From Lumnitzera littorea (taxonomy: Eukaryota > Streptophyta > Magnoliopsida > Myrtales > Combretaceae), in contig JAMXBB010000011.1 in assembly GCA_024138015.1 (NCBI GenBank), positions 68,790,679 to 68,854,678 of the forward strand: DNA of 64,000 nucleotides. Reading direction: 5' to 3'. The position numbers were made by a program, and so were the translations under genes. Positions 1 through 13,025 of this stretch are shown here, in pieces (position 1 is the first letter of the stretch; each line of letters begins with the position of its first letter). The notes beneath the pieces were generated by a model. It ran no database searches. It was not told the origin of the DNA and saw only the letters and a program-made list of their open reading frames with translations.

Positions 1-3000
1 TGTTATTAAATTATTAATTATTAACATTATACATCATATTTACTATTACGTATTATATATCGTTTTGATCGTATCGAAACGTACTTTTTATTTATTAATT
101 CACGTTTTGATTCCGGTAGAGTTACCGAAATGTGTATATTCTTGAATATGTTATAGATATAAGCTAGTTTGCTTAAGGTTATCCGATTTCAACAAAACTA
201 GTGTCATTGAGTTCGTATAGACTTAACGACACATCTTATGAGTCCTGTTCTTAGAGATGGATTTTAACGGGTAGTTTGAATTTTTAATACAATTATACAT
301 AATTATATAAAAACGACCGTATTATGCATAATTTACAGTTTTAAATTATATTTTATCCAATTTGTCCTTATATTGTAATAATATAAGTATTATTCAATTT
401 TAATACACCTAAAGTACATCCCGATCAGAAAATATTAATAATTGTAATAAAATCTCTATTTAACCCAATTCGACCAGCGATCCTATATATAGGTTTTATT
501 TATCTATTTTACTCATTTTAGTCTATTAATATTACAAATACATCCCGACTTGTAATTTAAGTTATTTTACTTAATAAATTCGTAGTAAATAGTTCGGATC
601 ACCTAATAATTCCCCGAAAATTTCTATGGACTTCTAAAAATATAGGGAATTCAATTATCACTCGGTTTCAAGTTTTCAACCTATTGCCTATATTTTCGTA
701 TTGACGATTTTACCCCTAAATTTGACAAATTATCCAATTATAATTCTTTTAGCATCCAATTAATTCTAATCTGACTCAATACCATTATTATTTATTATAG
801 ATCAGTACATGTCCATTTCATCAATTAATTTCATAATTTCCTATTAAATTCATAATTTCAGCATATTTTCGGACCAATTTCAAGCCTAAAAATTCAATAA
901 ATATTAAAATCATTCAAATAAAAATTTGGGCTACGTAGAAATTACTCATATATTATACTCATCCTACACAAAAATTTTCAGCTAGAAACAACATCATATA
1001 GTATATTTATTTCACTAATATATATTCGGATGAATTACAGATTTCTTAATGAAGTATATTAAATATTACGAATTTTTCAAAAATAAAAATATCACATGAA
1101 AGCATGTCTAAAATAACCTAAGTGTAATTTTTTTCATAATTTTCTGGGCGGATTTACTATTTTTTAGAAATTATTGAAAAACAAGGCAGAATTTTGACCT
1201 TGGTGTTCTTGGGTGCTCCGGTGGCCGGCGGCGGCTGGGCGGTTGTCGGACGGCTGGCGCGGTGAGTGGACCGTGTGGGGTTTGCTGGGTTTCACAGCAG
1301 ATCTACTCTAGGTTAGGTTTCCACACTTTCACTAATTTTTCTGTTTTTTTCTAAATTTTTTTTTTCTACGATTTTTTTCTAATTTTTCTTTCTGATTTTC
1401 TCTGATTCCAAATTGCTAAAACTATCTTGTTTGATGATCTTGGCTTTTTATAGTGCTTCAAAGTCGGTTTAGGAATTTTTTCTTTAATTAATTCATATTT
1501 TCTTTTCCAATTTCTTTTTTTCTTTTTTTTTTATGCATGAGGTGTCCAAATATGGTAACTCCACTTTTGAATCAGCAATATATTTTTCCATCCTCCTGCC
1601 ACGCCTCCTTCCAATATTATTTAATTAATTTTTCTTTTTCTTTTACTAAATAATTACTTAAATATAGATATTATATGTTAGAATTAATTATTTAATTAAT
1701 ATATAAGTTTATACCTTATGTAAATAACACATGAAATATATAACTTTACTCATATAATTAAGTTTCTAGCATATCTTTTATTTTTAGGATACATTCTAAG
1801 GTTAATTTCATGAATTCAACACAATATTTATATAATTACTCAATTTAAAGTTAATTTACGAGTATAATTATTATTTGTACCGGATATACTAAAAATTACG
1901 TGTATTTTTTTTATAGTAAATTATACTACATTATCTCATTTTATAGCTCAATTAGCTTATCTCTAAGTTCTCGTTGTAATCTAAGTTCAATTTTAGGAGT
2001 TCTGAACATTTTAGGGCTTTAGTAAATACTCCAATTTCTAAGGGCAAAATTGGGATTTCGGATCGTTATTACTAAAATCTAACTTCACTGTAATATCTCG
2101 ACTAACTTTTTCATTCTAGTTGCAAAGTTTGGGCTCAATTGGATAAGTTACCCTAAAAGCCCTAAATCTGAGCTCGGTTATCCTAAACTAAATTTTGGAA
2201 GTTTACACACTACAAGTAAGTTGATACCTTTAAGAGAAAATTTGCTTGCTTTATGACATAATTTAGGTTTGGAAAAATGTCAATACCATTCATTACGTTA
2301 TATGTTATGCTCAAATTTGTTAAGAAATGATTAAATCACAAACACTTAGAAACAAATCAACTAAATATAGGAGATAAATTTTTATGAACTTTATTGTGTG
2401 CAATTATGTTCATATTAATTTATGAAAGTGCTGTTAAGTAGTTTGGTGTGAGTGGATCGATCTTGAATATTTATAGCTTTGATTACATGACATACTTATT
2501 CGGGTTAATACTTTTCTTTGCTTGCTTTGGTTGTTTCATATTGTCGTTGAAAATGCAAATTACACTCTCAATTATTGTTTAATTGTTATGAAGTGTTGTG
2601 ATTGAAAGTTGTATGTATTACTGAGTTCAACTTGGTCATGAAGTGTTGATGTTATTTTGAGTATAAAATAAAGCTCATTATGGTTGGATGGTTTGTAGAA
2701 ATGTGACTTGTGTATCCTTTGCCATGCACTTTACTATTATTACTTCATCGCGTCTTCATTGTGCATAGCACTCATCTCAATTGCATTCAAGTGAGTAATG
2801 GTAACAAGTGTTGAGTGCTAACAAAAGTTATCTAAGTAAACTAAGTTCTAATACCACCTAATAAGTTTCTACTATAATCTTTGGATTGAGTAATTTATGA
2901 GATGGCTCACAAACCAACCTAAGACCATGTGACCTTTAAGCATTGATAGCTAACCTATCAGGAATTCAGTCTCTTAGATATCATTTGTGGTGGCGTAAGG

Positions 3001-4080
3001 TACACTTAAATACTTTTGAATAGTAATAAGAAGTTTATGAAATGGAAAATTTCATCAAATACAAGCTTAAAAACTATCCAATGGTTTAAAATGAGCTAAA
3101 ATTGCCAATAGGTAAGCTAACGAGCAAGTTTGATATTTGAAGAGGAAAAATTTTCCAACTATAAGCTAATGAGTTGTTTGAAGGTTACTTCACATTTTTT
3201 TGATAGAGTGCATATATGAGCTTAGGAAATTTAAGGTGTTTTGTTTCATCATTCAAGGTAACTATTGCATTAGCATATTACATGCATAACATTTTACCTT
3301 TTGGTATATTGGTGAAGCAATTATATGATATATTTCCCCCTCTTATTTATTTTGTTATACACTTACTTTACCCTATAAGGAGTTAAAGGGATTAATGCTT
3401 TTGTTGATCTTAGGTACAAGCAAGAACTCTTGAAGTTGTTGATTTGAGATTTTGGAGGGGATTTTAAGAGCACTAGATATCATCTTGAAGTCCCAAGATT
3501 TCTAGTTGTGATACATAAATATGTGTATTTATGTGTTTACACCTTTTTGATGGCTTGAGGTGTTATTATGTAAGATATATGTAGATAAAGTATTATATAG
3601 TCCTTGCTAAACATGTTTCAAGCATACTCTAAGTCAGATGGACATATTTGGCATGATGGGATTAAGTTATAGGAAGTAGAGTTTCCATAAATTCTTCTGT
3701 TAAGTTAGAAGAAAGATAGAAGGTTGGAAATAATAGTAATAAGTTGATTCCAAAATCTCGGGTGAGTTGGAAGCAAAACTAGAAGTATTGAAAATGAGAG
3801 CAAAGAGTCCTTCTCTATGTTCTTACCAATATGGTAACTTATAAACAATGTTGGAAGGTTAGTAAAATATGATAAATGTTAATCTTATTGAACTGAAAAA
3901 GTTAAAAACTTACTTAAAAGATTAATATTTGAAAGTAAAAAGGTAAGAGTCAAACTTAAAAGGTAAAATTTGATACATTAAGGATTAAAATTAAAGTAAG
4001 AGAACTGCCATCTATAATATTAAAAGTGTCGAAAAGGTCGGAAAAAATATATAAAAAAAAAAAAGAGGAGGAGGAGGAAT
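1..4080. other. AT-rich repeat-derived spacer, possible decayed LTR
   Basis: No open frame longer than about 60 codons and no recognisable protein were seen on either strand. The tract is strongly AT-rich apart from a sharp GC-rich island near 1195-1275. Between about 1980 and 3620 the texture recalls the long LTRs of plant Del/Tekay-type Ty3/gypsy elements: a low-complexity leader, then a non-coding stretch ending in a transcription-like region. That is an impression from texture only. I found no partner LTR, primer site or pol domain, so this is a low-confidence call. Confidence 0.3.
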
Positions 4081-6575
4081 ACTAGTTTCCCTTCAATAAT
4101 TGGGATCTTACATATAAAACAAAAGAAAGAGAGGCGGCCGTACATCAACATAGAAAATAGGGTTTTTGGAACTTAGATTCCTCCACGTGGCTTTGTTGGA
4201 GTACTTAAGATGGACCATTTTTGTAGTTCGTGGTCGATAGACGATGTACTTGCGTTTTCTTCGTACTCATTGAAACCCTATTCTAATCATCTCCACGTTC
4301 AGGACCTCTGATTGGACAACTACTATTATCCCTCCATACGAAAAAACCAAAGTTTGCGGATGTGTTTAATATATTATTCACTTCATCATAATTAACTCTG
4401 TGTAATAATTAATATATTAATTAGTAATCGATCATATTTGTGTCCACATGCAAATTAATCTGTTCTGCTACATTTTTAGCTTTTTAAAGTATTTTGAAGA
4501 TTTTAAATATGTATACATATACACTCATTAAGATAATTATAATTTAATAGAATAGATATCAATCTTTAAATCATTCCTCTAAATTGCAATATGTAATGGA
4601 GCTTTTACCCTCATGCTAAATATACCGCTTCCATTATGGCTTTGTGAAAGTGGTGGCTACATGTCCTTTGTACATCGATATGCAATATACCCTTTTAAAA
4701 GGAAAAATAAATAAATAAAATAACTTAACTTGCTTAATCCTCGTACGCGCACTGGAGTTTTAGATATCCTGCATAAAAGGAATATGTCGCTTGCTTTTGG
4801 AGAAGTGATGTTCTGTGTAACATGGGCTAACTCAAAAAGTTAAATCTTGATCATTTTTCATATATAGAAGGTAGGACAGTAAATTTACCTCAGCCAATAA
4901 GATTAAATTCGACTACTTATTTTTGCCTTTCCCAAAGTACATTAGATGACGTAAATGTTTATAAAATGCGTCACATGAATACATCCGCCGAGTTCTTCGT
5001 CATACAAGAATTCACAACTTTCTCTCATAAATTTTGAGTTTACCGCAATATATATAAAAGTCTAATCTATACTAAATCCAGCCTGTTTATGATTACTTTA
5101 ATCAAGTTAACTCCATTATTTCTTTAAGTAGATGTTAATGAAGGATCTATGCCATGTTTAGTGGTACAGTGGTACCAAAAATGCCTCATATTCTATACGA
5201 TACTTACATATTTGTTTGGACCCTCTATTTTATTAACTAATTTTGAAATGGGCTTGGATTTTTTTTTACACAGTAAGAGCTCTGTTTGTCGCCGTAACAA
5301 GCTAAAACTATTGCACCCTGTAGGATAAGCATCACCTTAAACAGTAGGTTTGTCCTGCTAGCAACATGTATTGATGAAGAAGGATATTAACTAGACTCAT
5401 ATATTGTCTTTCCAGATGGGTTCTAACATTAGTTTTGGCCGCCCTAACCTCCGATATGTACGTCCAAATACACTGCGAGTAGAAAGGAACTTACTTTTCT
5501 TTCTTTTGTTTTTGTTACATGATGAAATTGAGAACCATACCTATAATATGAATAGTTTTTTTAGCCAACTATATATTATACAATTGATGAAGAGGGGATT
5601 CAAATTGTTCCATTCTTGAGGTGGAATAGTTAATAATAATATTTTATTATCATTTCCTCTTTCCATATCCGATTTCCCTTTTTTTTCCTTTTTTTTTTTC
5701 CCCTATCCATATCCGGTTTCATCCTATTATATTTTTTGGACGTGGCTCGTTCATATTTACTTAACCATTTTCAACCCGTCCTATGTAGTATTCGTATGAT
5801 TATAATCCAATTCATTTGATATTATAAATGGACGTGGAATTAATTTTTGTCAAAATGGGGCACACACATAGTTGACAAAGCTGGTGTGACTGCTTAATCC
5901 AACTTCAAATGCTACTTATAAGAGAAAAGAAAAGATTCAAATTGTAGTTATACATCATGGATAATTATATATAATGTATAACTGTCAATCAAATTTAAAT
6001 ACGTGAAAATAATATTGCATAATTATTTAAAACTCTACTATCTATTATATCACATGTTTAAGTATAATTGATAGTTACACACCTTTTATATATATACTAA
6101 TAATTGAATTTTTTTCCAATTATACATATTCCACACTATTTTTCTTAGTACTAACTCAATCTAATAATGTCCCTTTCACTCCTTTTCTTGCATCTTGAAA
6201 AGACAGTAAAACGAAATTCGCGGAAGACTTGACAAAACATTATAATAAAATTATACGATTCCATCTATCTAAATAATTTTGGCAAAAAACAAAAAAAGGA
6301 CAAAGAAAATACATTAAGATAAAGACTGACATGCATATAGGTAAGAAAACAGAATCTAGCTTTATCTTTATCCATTAAACTTTATCATGTAATCACCAAA
6401 GACATTAATTTGATAATAATAGTTTAACGAGCAACCTAATCTTAGCTAATATTTCCGTCACACCTGAATCCCCGCGATACCAGTCCATGCTAAGAATATC
6501 ATTCCTTACCAATTATTCGCTTTTATTAGCTAGCACTACAAGGATACTTGTTAAACTTATTTTATAAAAAATAAT

Positions 6576-6602
6576 ATACATACATACATACATACATACA
6601 TA
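6576..6602. repeat. (ACAT)n microsatellite
   Basis: Tandem ACAT/TACA repeats, about six units, directly visible in AT-rich spacer downstream of the LBD gene. Confidence 0.9.
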
Positions 6603-6665
6603 TAAGTATAATTTTTAATATATAAGAAACGAGCAATGATAGGCATCATGAGACCTTCTCACGAA

Positions 6666-6754
6666 ACAAGTCACAAAAGATTAAAATATTAATAAAATTG
6701 GATTGAAAAAACAAGTCACGAAAGATTAAAATATTAATAAAATTGGATTGAAAA
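6666..6754. repeat. 45-bp tandem duplication
   Basis: Two adjacent copies of a 44-45 bp unit starting ACAAGTCAC and ending GGATTGAAAA, at 6666-6709 and 6711-6754. They differ at one visible base (ACAAAAG versus ACGAAAG). The duplication is non-coding and its near-identity suggests a recent slippage or duplication event. Confidence 0.9.
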
Positions 6755-7188
6755 CACACCAATGCATGATTCAATAAACACGTGGTTGGATATGGTAAAC
6801 TGAAGTTAACTTTGGTATATATTTTCATGTAATGTTTCGTGATAAAAAAAATTTCCCATAAGGAATATATTATATTCGCATTAAAAAAGGAAAAATCGTA
6901 TATCTTTTTTCTAATCTATTTAACAGAATCTCTGTAGTCAAAATGATGATATCGTAAGATACTAATAAAACAAGCGAAACAGTCCCATTAAGAAATAGAA
7001 AAGTAGTCATCATGGTATAATTAACACACAACCTGAATACAAAACGACCGTGACAATACAAACCCATCGTACCGCACACGCACAACATTTTATATTACAT
7101 ATATGGTACATGGACCGAGACGGAAACCTTAAAAACATGACTTTCATCTCAGATGAACACTAATAATAATAAATAAGGTTAATTATGG

Positions 7189-7728
7189 TTACATGGAACT
7201 ACCACCACCTTCTTCTCCGCCTTGATTGTTATCCCCGCCATGAGCACTAAACCATGGTGAAGGAAAATTATAATACGCACCATCACATACTTGGTGAGGA
7301 TCAGAGGGCACGTTATCGGGATACCTTGAAGATCCAGATTGCGGGAAAGTCGGAAACGTCGGATTAGAATTGGGGATTTCATTGCATGCATAGCGAACCA
7401 AATCGGCATTTGTGGCATCCAGTTCCCTTTGAAGATGGATGACTTGCCTTTGGAGGACGGAAATGGCCCCGGCACAGCCATAGACGGGGTCTTTCATCCT
7501 GGCCTCGGCCTCGTAGGCTAGCGAGCTCACCGCGTCCTCGCGTAGACTTGGATGGACTTCATTGAGGAGTTTGCTGACATTGCTTGCCCCAAATATCTTG
7601 TGGACATTGGCAAACTTGTGTGGTTCCTCCGGAGGGAAATATGGAGCGAAAATGCAATCAGGCAGGCACTTTCTCCTTAGGAACTTGCATGCAGCACATG
7701 GAGAATTGGAGTAGCTTGATGAGGCCAT
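7189..7728 (-). CDS. LOB-domain (LBD) transcription factor, class I
   Basis: A complete 179-residue single-exon protein. Plant LBD proteins are nuclear DNA-binding regulators of lateral-organ boundary and organ development. The LOB domain fills residues about 9-111. The zinc-binding C-x2-C-x6-C-x3-C block is at C11, C14, C21 and C25. The Gly-Ala-Ser block contains FGASNVSKLL near 46-55 and the DPVYG motif is at 80-84. The class I leucine-zipper-like L-x6-L-x3-L-x6-L is at L92, L99, L103 and L110. The variable C-terminus is Pro/Ser/Gly-rich and ends GGGSSM. The start is chosen because MASSS directly before the Cys block is typical of the LOB/LBD25-like subgroup and no other Met lies between it and the Cys block. 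The stop TAA is intact and the length is usual for the family. The subgroup is from remembered similarity, so no symbol is given. Confidence 0.95.
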   Translation of the reverse strand: MASSSYSNSPCAACKFLRRKCLPDCIFAPYFPPEEPHKFANVHKIFGASNVSKLLNEVHPSLREDAVSSLAYEAEARMKDPVYGCAGAISVLQRQVIHLQRELDATNADLVRYACNEIPNSNPTFPTFPQSGSSRYPDNVPSDPHQVCDGAYYNFPSPWFSAHGGDNNQGGEEGGGSSM

Positions 7729-8005
7729 ATGATAAATTTCTCTATATACTCACCACGGATACACATACACACACAAAGCCAAATATTAATTCCACTGCAA
7801 AAATTTTACTAGGGGTCAATCGAATTTAATTGCTATAGAAGGAATTAGAATGTTTGTTACGTTTTGTAACATTTTACAAGTGATCAAGATTCGATTTTTC
7901 TTTTCTTATTGTAACTTTTCTTGAGCAAAGAGGCATACGTTATGATCCATTTCACATATATCATTGATCCGGTGTCCACTGTAAATAATTAAATACATAT
8001 GTTAT

Positions 8006-8026
8006 ACACACACACACACACACACA
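8006..8026. repeat. (AC)n microsatellite
   Basis: About ten AC units followed by an alternating TATATGTATAT tract, upstream of the LBD gene. Confidence 0.9.
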
Positions 8027-8199
8027 TATATGTATATTATATGCAATATTATGCATATCCCATGGTATGCTTACAAGCCAACTTTCAAGGCATTGGTCTC
8101 GTTGCATCCATGTGGCTTAAGTAACCTCCGGTATCATACCAAATCTTAACATAAAAAAGAGAAAAAAAGAGAAAAAAGGGCAACGACATTGTTAATACA

Positions 8200-8230
8200 T
8201 ACATACATATGTGTGTGTGTGTGTGTGTGT
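8200..8230. repeat. (CATA)n-(GT)n microsatellite
   Basis: A short CATA run leading into about ten GT units, about 0.5 kb upstream of the LBD start codon. Confidence 0.9.
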
Positions 8231-8433
8231 TACAACTAAGTCTTCAAACCATGTATTCAATTTCAGGACAGCGTCATGAGCTCCATCTCTACACTTCACT
8301 AGTGGTTGTTCTCTTTTTATTGAATACAGAATATATCTAGATAGACCTATATTGTATACGTGTGCATATATATTTAGATAATATTAAATATGAAGATTTG
8401 GATAAGAAACAGTAGCTTACAAGAAAGATTCTC

Positions 8434-8458
8434 GTATATATATATATATATATATATT
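8434..8458. repeat. (TA)n microsatellite
   Basis: About twelve uninterrupted TA units, directly visible. Confidence 0.9.
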
Positions 8459-9027
8459 CTGGCTTTCCTTCATCAGGAAAGACCCTAAATAGCCGTGACC
8501 TAGCTACGGTTTCGATGACAACGATAGAAAGATAACGTAGTAGCCAAGAGCATTGGAAGTTTTTGAAAAAAAAACTAATTCTATGTCCAATTTGATTTAA
8601 TTAGATTGAGCGTTTTCAACATCAATAGATATAACTATCTTTTCTTCTCTCTCTACTTTCTGAAGCTAGATTTGACAAACGTATAGTTGTTAATATTTGC
8701 TACGTGTATGTGGAGTACAATTCCTTAATGTAAGCGCTGTAGGCCGTGGGTCTTGAATCCTTTTTGCATCCTAAACTTTCAATAATTTTATCTACTAGCT
8801 AGATTCGCATGCGATGATAAAAAACTATGTTTTTTTCCCCTTCTGAAATCGCTCAGTACTATAGAATTTCCCTTTGATTCCACCATATTATATTCTGGCA
8901 CTTGCTGCAAAAATACTGTTAGACAATAGTCTACAACTTAATATCGTTTATTATATACCCTTTTTCACATATGTCACAGCACTACATATATTAAAATATA
9001 CTTTATGCATGAAAAACTATAGAAAAT

Positions 9028-9031
<4 letters not shown>

Positions 9032-9059
<28 letters not shown>
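9032..9059. repeat. (AG)n microsatellite
   Basis: About fourteen AG units. On the minus strand this is a CT array upstream of the LBD gene; such arrays are common in plant 5'UTRs and promoters, but a role here is not shown. Confidence 0.9.
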
Positions 9060-9063
<4 letters not shown>

Positions 9064-9438
9064 TCATATCCATAATATGTGTATGACTAGCTAGAGCTAA
9101 GAGGCGATGATCAAGATGAATACATAGTGGAATAATAAAACCATGTAATACCTTTTTCTGATCAGGGGAGGCTTGTGAAATGAACTGTTGTCTTCAAGAT
9201 CAAGTCTCTTCAATATTAGTTTGGAGCCTAGCCTAGCGAGGAATATAAAACCCTAAGTACAGAGGAAAGAGAGAGGAGACAGAGTGACACTGCCAATTGC
9301 TACAGTGTGATATGGCAAAAGGATTATGGGTATGTAGATAGGGCAAATGTTGAGTGGGGATTGATGAGAAGCAAAAGACAAATATACTTAATTGAACTGA
9401 GAGCTGCAACTACGGAAGGAGTGGTACTAGTAGCACAT

Positions 9439-9464
<26 letters not shown>
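9439..9464. repeat. (GA)n microsatellite
   Basis: About thirteen GA units, a second CT array in the sense of the LBD gene. It could belong to a 5'UTR or promoter, which is not shown. Confidence 0.9.
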
Positions 9465-9471
<7 letters not shown>

Positions 9472-9894
9472 ATGACGCTGAACTTATAGTAAAATCATGC
9501 ACTGTTACTGTAGACCTCCACTGTTTTTTTTGAATGTGATACTTCAACTGTACACCAAAATAGTGAGTCTCTCCATTAATTATCACTACAGTTTTTGACT
9601 AATTTAATATTCTTCGCATAAACACTATCCGATGAATATCTTTATGAATATAGAGTATGAAGCAGTTTCTTTTAAATAAGATGGTTAGAAATAATTGTAG
9701 ATATACTTTCTAAACTATTGATCAAGTATCATATAAAATACATTAACTTTAAAATATATGATTTTACCTTTTGATAACTTTAAAAATAAATAAATGACCC
9801 AAATCGATACTACATACTCAAAATTATTATTAAGTTTTGGCGATAATAAGATACATCCTTTCTTCCATAATTATAAGGCTATTTTGTTTAGTTC

Positions 9895-9917
9895 GATATA
9901 TATATATATATATATAT
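9895..9917. repeat. (TA)n microsatellite
   Basis: About eleven TA units in AT-rich spacer. Confidence 0.85.
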
Positions 9918-10565
9918 TCAAGAATTATGAGGAAGTAAATTCATATTTTATGAGTTTAGAAAATATATCCATATTTCACCAATAATTTAGGTTCTTCAAA
10001 TAATTAACATAGCTGCTCTTTGAGGGCCCATTTTAGTACCTAGGGTAGGGACACTTTTATTCTCCATGAAAATATTATTATTTAACTCATCGGTCGTTTA
10101 AATCGTACGCAAATGAAAATGCACTGCATCGAATTTCAACTAGATCATTCCACTATATAAAGCAGGTCGCAATGCATTTCTGAGTTGCTAAATCAAACTA
10201 ATCAAATAATGCGACTTATCCTGACTTGTTGACGTGCGTTTACAATTAGTATTCCTCACGATCATATGTGGCAAACTAACCTTTAACTTTTATACCCAGT
10301 GTACAGATAAGAAATCATTAATACTAGACAGGTTAGAGCGGAATAATCGATAGATCAAAATAATGGGGGGAAAATAAAAAGAAAAGCTCAAAATAGGGTT
10401 TCATCATATTGTCAGCTAGAGATTACGCAATTACATAACATGAACTTCACGAGGCAAATATCAAAATAAGGAGCAAGCAAAGTCATAATAGCGCTGCACC
10501 AAATTCCAAGTTTAAGGACGGTACTCTTTGACCATGAATATTCCCGCCATAAAAACAATATATAG

Positions 10566-11215
10566 TGTTAATAGGGTATTTTGTACATGAGCTTTTTAGA
10601 TCAAGACAGACCTGTTTGGATTTTGAACCGACTTATTTAGGTTTATGACCAATCTAATTTGGACCCACTCAAAGCCTTTAATATCTTTGATTGAGCTTTT
10701 CTTAAAGACTCAAACTCTTCTTAACTTGGACCTTCCATCTGAAGTCTTAGAGCTTCTTTCTCTAAGGTATGTCTAACCTCCAATAGGTGAAGTGATTTGT
10801 TGAGGAGCTTAGTTAGAGATATAAGCCCACTTGAAAGTATAGATAAGCATTGGAAAGAGAAGCGAGTTGTCTCTACCTTGTTCCCTGACATCTTGAGATT
10901 CGCTATAAATAGAAGATGCACCATCCTCTTTTCGTAAGATTCGTACTCATTTACTATCCTTAAGTATATCAACGATCTCCATTATGAATAGAGGTAATCC
11001 ATCGTCGGTAAGACTATCTACACATACCTACCCTTCTATCTTATTATTACACTACCGGTTTCTTCTCTCCCCTATTAAACTTAAGCATCAGAGTAACTTT
11101 GCCAAAAAATCCCTTGGTTGTTCCACTAATGATTTCTTGTTTTGCAAGCCTACTCTCATATCCTTGAAGGCTCATCGGATCCAAAACTCTATTGGTGATA
11201 TTTCTGAGTACGACT
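10566..11215 (+). repeat. 5' LTR of the 10.6-14.5 kb element
   Basis: Starts TGTTAATAGG and aligns along its length with 13871-14518, with many substitutions and small gaps. The exact 3' edge is uncertain by a few bases. The open frames inside it (83 codons minus, 81 codons plus) are non-coding coincidences. Confidence 0.65.
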
Positions 11216-11397
11216 TTTGGTGCCTTTAGTAGGAAAAGAACCTTAGTGATTCCAACTCCTTTGAAAATAATGGCAAGAACCTCTAAGACTAAGAACCTTA
11301 CTAAAACTTCCCATACTATGGCCCTTGCATTGGGCTATAATGCTTTGTGGAGTTAGAGGCATCGTAATGTGATTTAACAGCCAAGAATGCTGAGATT

Positions 11398-11595
11398 GTG
11401 AAGCAATACGAGGAGATCAAGGCTCTGAATGAGAAGTTACAAGCTCAAGTCAAAGAACTGGAGAATGTTAGTAGTGTGCCCTCATTAGAGACTACCACCA
11501 TCCATAGCCTAAGTTGTGGAAAGAATCATTCTCTACTACCTCCGCGGTATAAGAAGAGCTACATACCACCACTACGATTTCGTGATCAAGGTTAA
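11398..11595 (+). pseudogene. Possible gag-like coiled-coil remnant
   Basis: A 65-residue frame begins with a heptad-like Glu/Leu-rich stretch (KQYEEIKALNEKLQAQVKEL), preceded in frame by Asn-Ala-Glu-Ile-Val. It lies just inside the 5' LTR, where gag would start. Similar coiled-coil stretches occur near the N-terminus of gag in some plant Ty3/gypsy elements. No capsid domain or zinc knuckle follows, so this is at most a fragment. Confidence 0.3.
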
Positions 11596-12809
11596 CATAA
11601 ATTATATGTAAGGGACTGTAATCATGCCCTTGCTAAGAAGGAGCAAGTTACTGACTCACAAGGTGGAGTCGCGTAATTGGTCACCCTATGTGGCTAGCTC
11701 AAGTTAGTCACCTAATGCGCCATGGTGGTGATGGGTCACAGCATAAGCATGTAGCACACTTAGGTTAGTAGATGGGTATTGGGTTTTTAATGAAGGAAAC
11801 CGTAAAATAAAGGATGTGGACAGAAATATAGTAGGATATTACGCATTAACTAGGAACTTGAACTGGGTTTAGGATGAACTATAGCTTGATATTACTTAGA
11901 AGCTTCAAATTAATACCACTATTCAAATGAAAGTTGGATGTCACTCACTAATCCCTTGAAGAGGCTTACCACACTCTAACAATTAAAATGATAAGAGCAT
12001 AATACTAAAGAGGTTAAAACACTCAATAATTTAGAGGAAGACATTAAGCTTTCACTATCAAGCTTCTACAAGCTCATAAAGGGAAATATTTAAGTACAAT
12101 CTTCACTATCCCTTACGGCTAATTATACATATTATGCTATTTATAGTAAAACCGAAACCTTAATGGCAATTTTGTAAATAGTTATAAGGCCTTAAACCTT
12201 AACATTAGGCCTGATTGAAGGTTAGAACAAAAGCTCATCCAAGCCGAATTAGGGCAGGTCCATTTCAACTTAAAGCAAGTTGGTAACTAGATGGTGCTCG
12301 AGGTGGAGGGGTTAATGCTATGGTACATCTGGTTGAGCTTCCAATCAGCTCAACCCATAGTTGCTAAACTCGGGACCAGGTCAGTAGGTGACTGCAAGTT
12401 GGGAAGTGGATGGCATATTGGGAGTTCGAGCTGAATTGAGGTTATCTAAGCTGCCTTCCACCTATACATGTCGACGCTTGGGCTAGTCTCCTAGTCTTAG
12501 ATTTTAGATGTATAAAGCTTGGATTCTTTGTAGTTTGGCAAGACATAGGCGTCCTTTGTGTTTGCCAAGCTAGTTTCTTCTTAATTTTTGGCCTTCTTGC
12601 AGTATGTTGAGCTTAATGAGCACAATTTGGCTTAGACCTAGAGGGGGTTGATTGGGCGTTGGAGGAGGTCAGTTGAGTGTAAGAAGAGGTCAAAGTCTAA
12701 TTCCTATAATCACCTTCGAGCTGAAAGAAAGTCGACCTCAACTATAATAGATGATTGTAGGAGTAGATAGCAAACAATCTCCTCTTTCCTTTCCCCTTCT
12801 TGATTAAAG

Positions 12810-13025
12810 TTAACTTATTACCCATACTTCCTCAACACTTATAGGTAACAGCTTAAAGCTATCCTTCTTAATAGCATAAGTGTTATGGAATTCATCATAT
12901 AAGACTTTTCTATCATATTCTAAAGGTTGAACTAGCATTAGGTTAATGGCATTCATGGGCACCACATTAAATCCAAGCTCATCTTTGTACTCCCTAATGC
13001 TAAACACAATCCGAGCTTACTTATG
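12810..13025 (-). pseudogene. Antisense Ty3/gypsy protease-like fragment
   Basis: The minus-strand frame contains FSIREYKDE, then VVPMNAINLMLVQPLEYDRK, then NTYAIKKDS and KLLP. This order matches the C-terminal part of the plant Ty3/gypsy protease and the linker to RT, where VVPMDACHLLLGRPWQFDRK-like text precedes an NTY...KDG...LLP segment. The Leu-Gly-Arg-Pro-Trp core is degraded to Leu-Val-Gln-Pro-Leu. It runs opposite to the flanking LTRs and no RT follows. It is probably a nested or captured fragment. Confidence 0.5.

Larger units (their letters stand above)
4081..7188. other. Intergenic spacer with no supportable gene
   Basis: AT-rich spacer downstream of the minus-strand LBD gene. A palindromic G-box core CCACGTGG lies at about 4183-4190, but no gene can be tied to it. 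The longest open frames (71 codons at 5404-5619, 60 codons at 6646-6828, 72 codons at 6870-7088) resemble no protein I know and look like chance. The tract also holds a tetranucleotide microsatellite near 6576-6602 and a 45-bp tandem duplication at 6666-6754. Confidence 0.5.
7729..10565. other. LBD upstream region, microsatellite-rich
   Basis: Upstream (5') flank of the minus-strand LBD gene. Read on the minus strand, a possible 5'UTR intron runs from a donor-like AAG/GTATTA near 9150 to an acceptor-like TATATAG near 7742, a few bases before the ATG. Some LOB-type genes carry such an intron, but this is inference without transcript data. The region holds AC, GT, TA and two AG/GA dinucleotide arrays. 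The 60-codon frame at 9307-9489 reads through the GA array and is not credible. No other gene was seen. Confidence 0.45.

Noticed and set aside
7179..7481. 100-codon minus-strand ORF overlapping the LBD gene
   Set aside because: It is an out-of-frame shadow of the LBD coding sequence, which carries the full LOB motif set in the other frame.
9307..9489. 60-codon ORF with an Arg-Glu repeat
   Set aside because: The repeat is a translation of a GA microsatellite, so coding use is unlikely.
10721..11229. Two ORFs of 83 and 81 codons
   Set aside because: They lie within a repeated LTR; the paired LTR at 13.9-14.5 kb does not preserve the frames.
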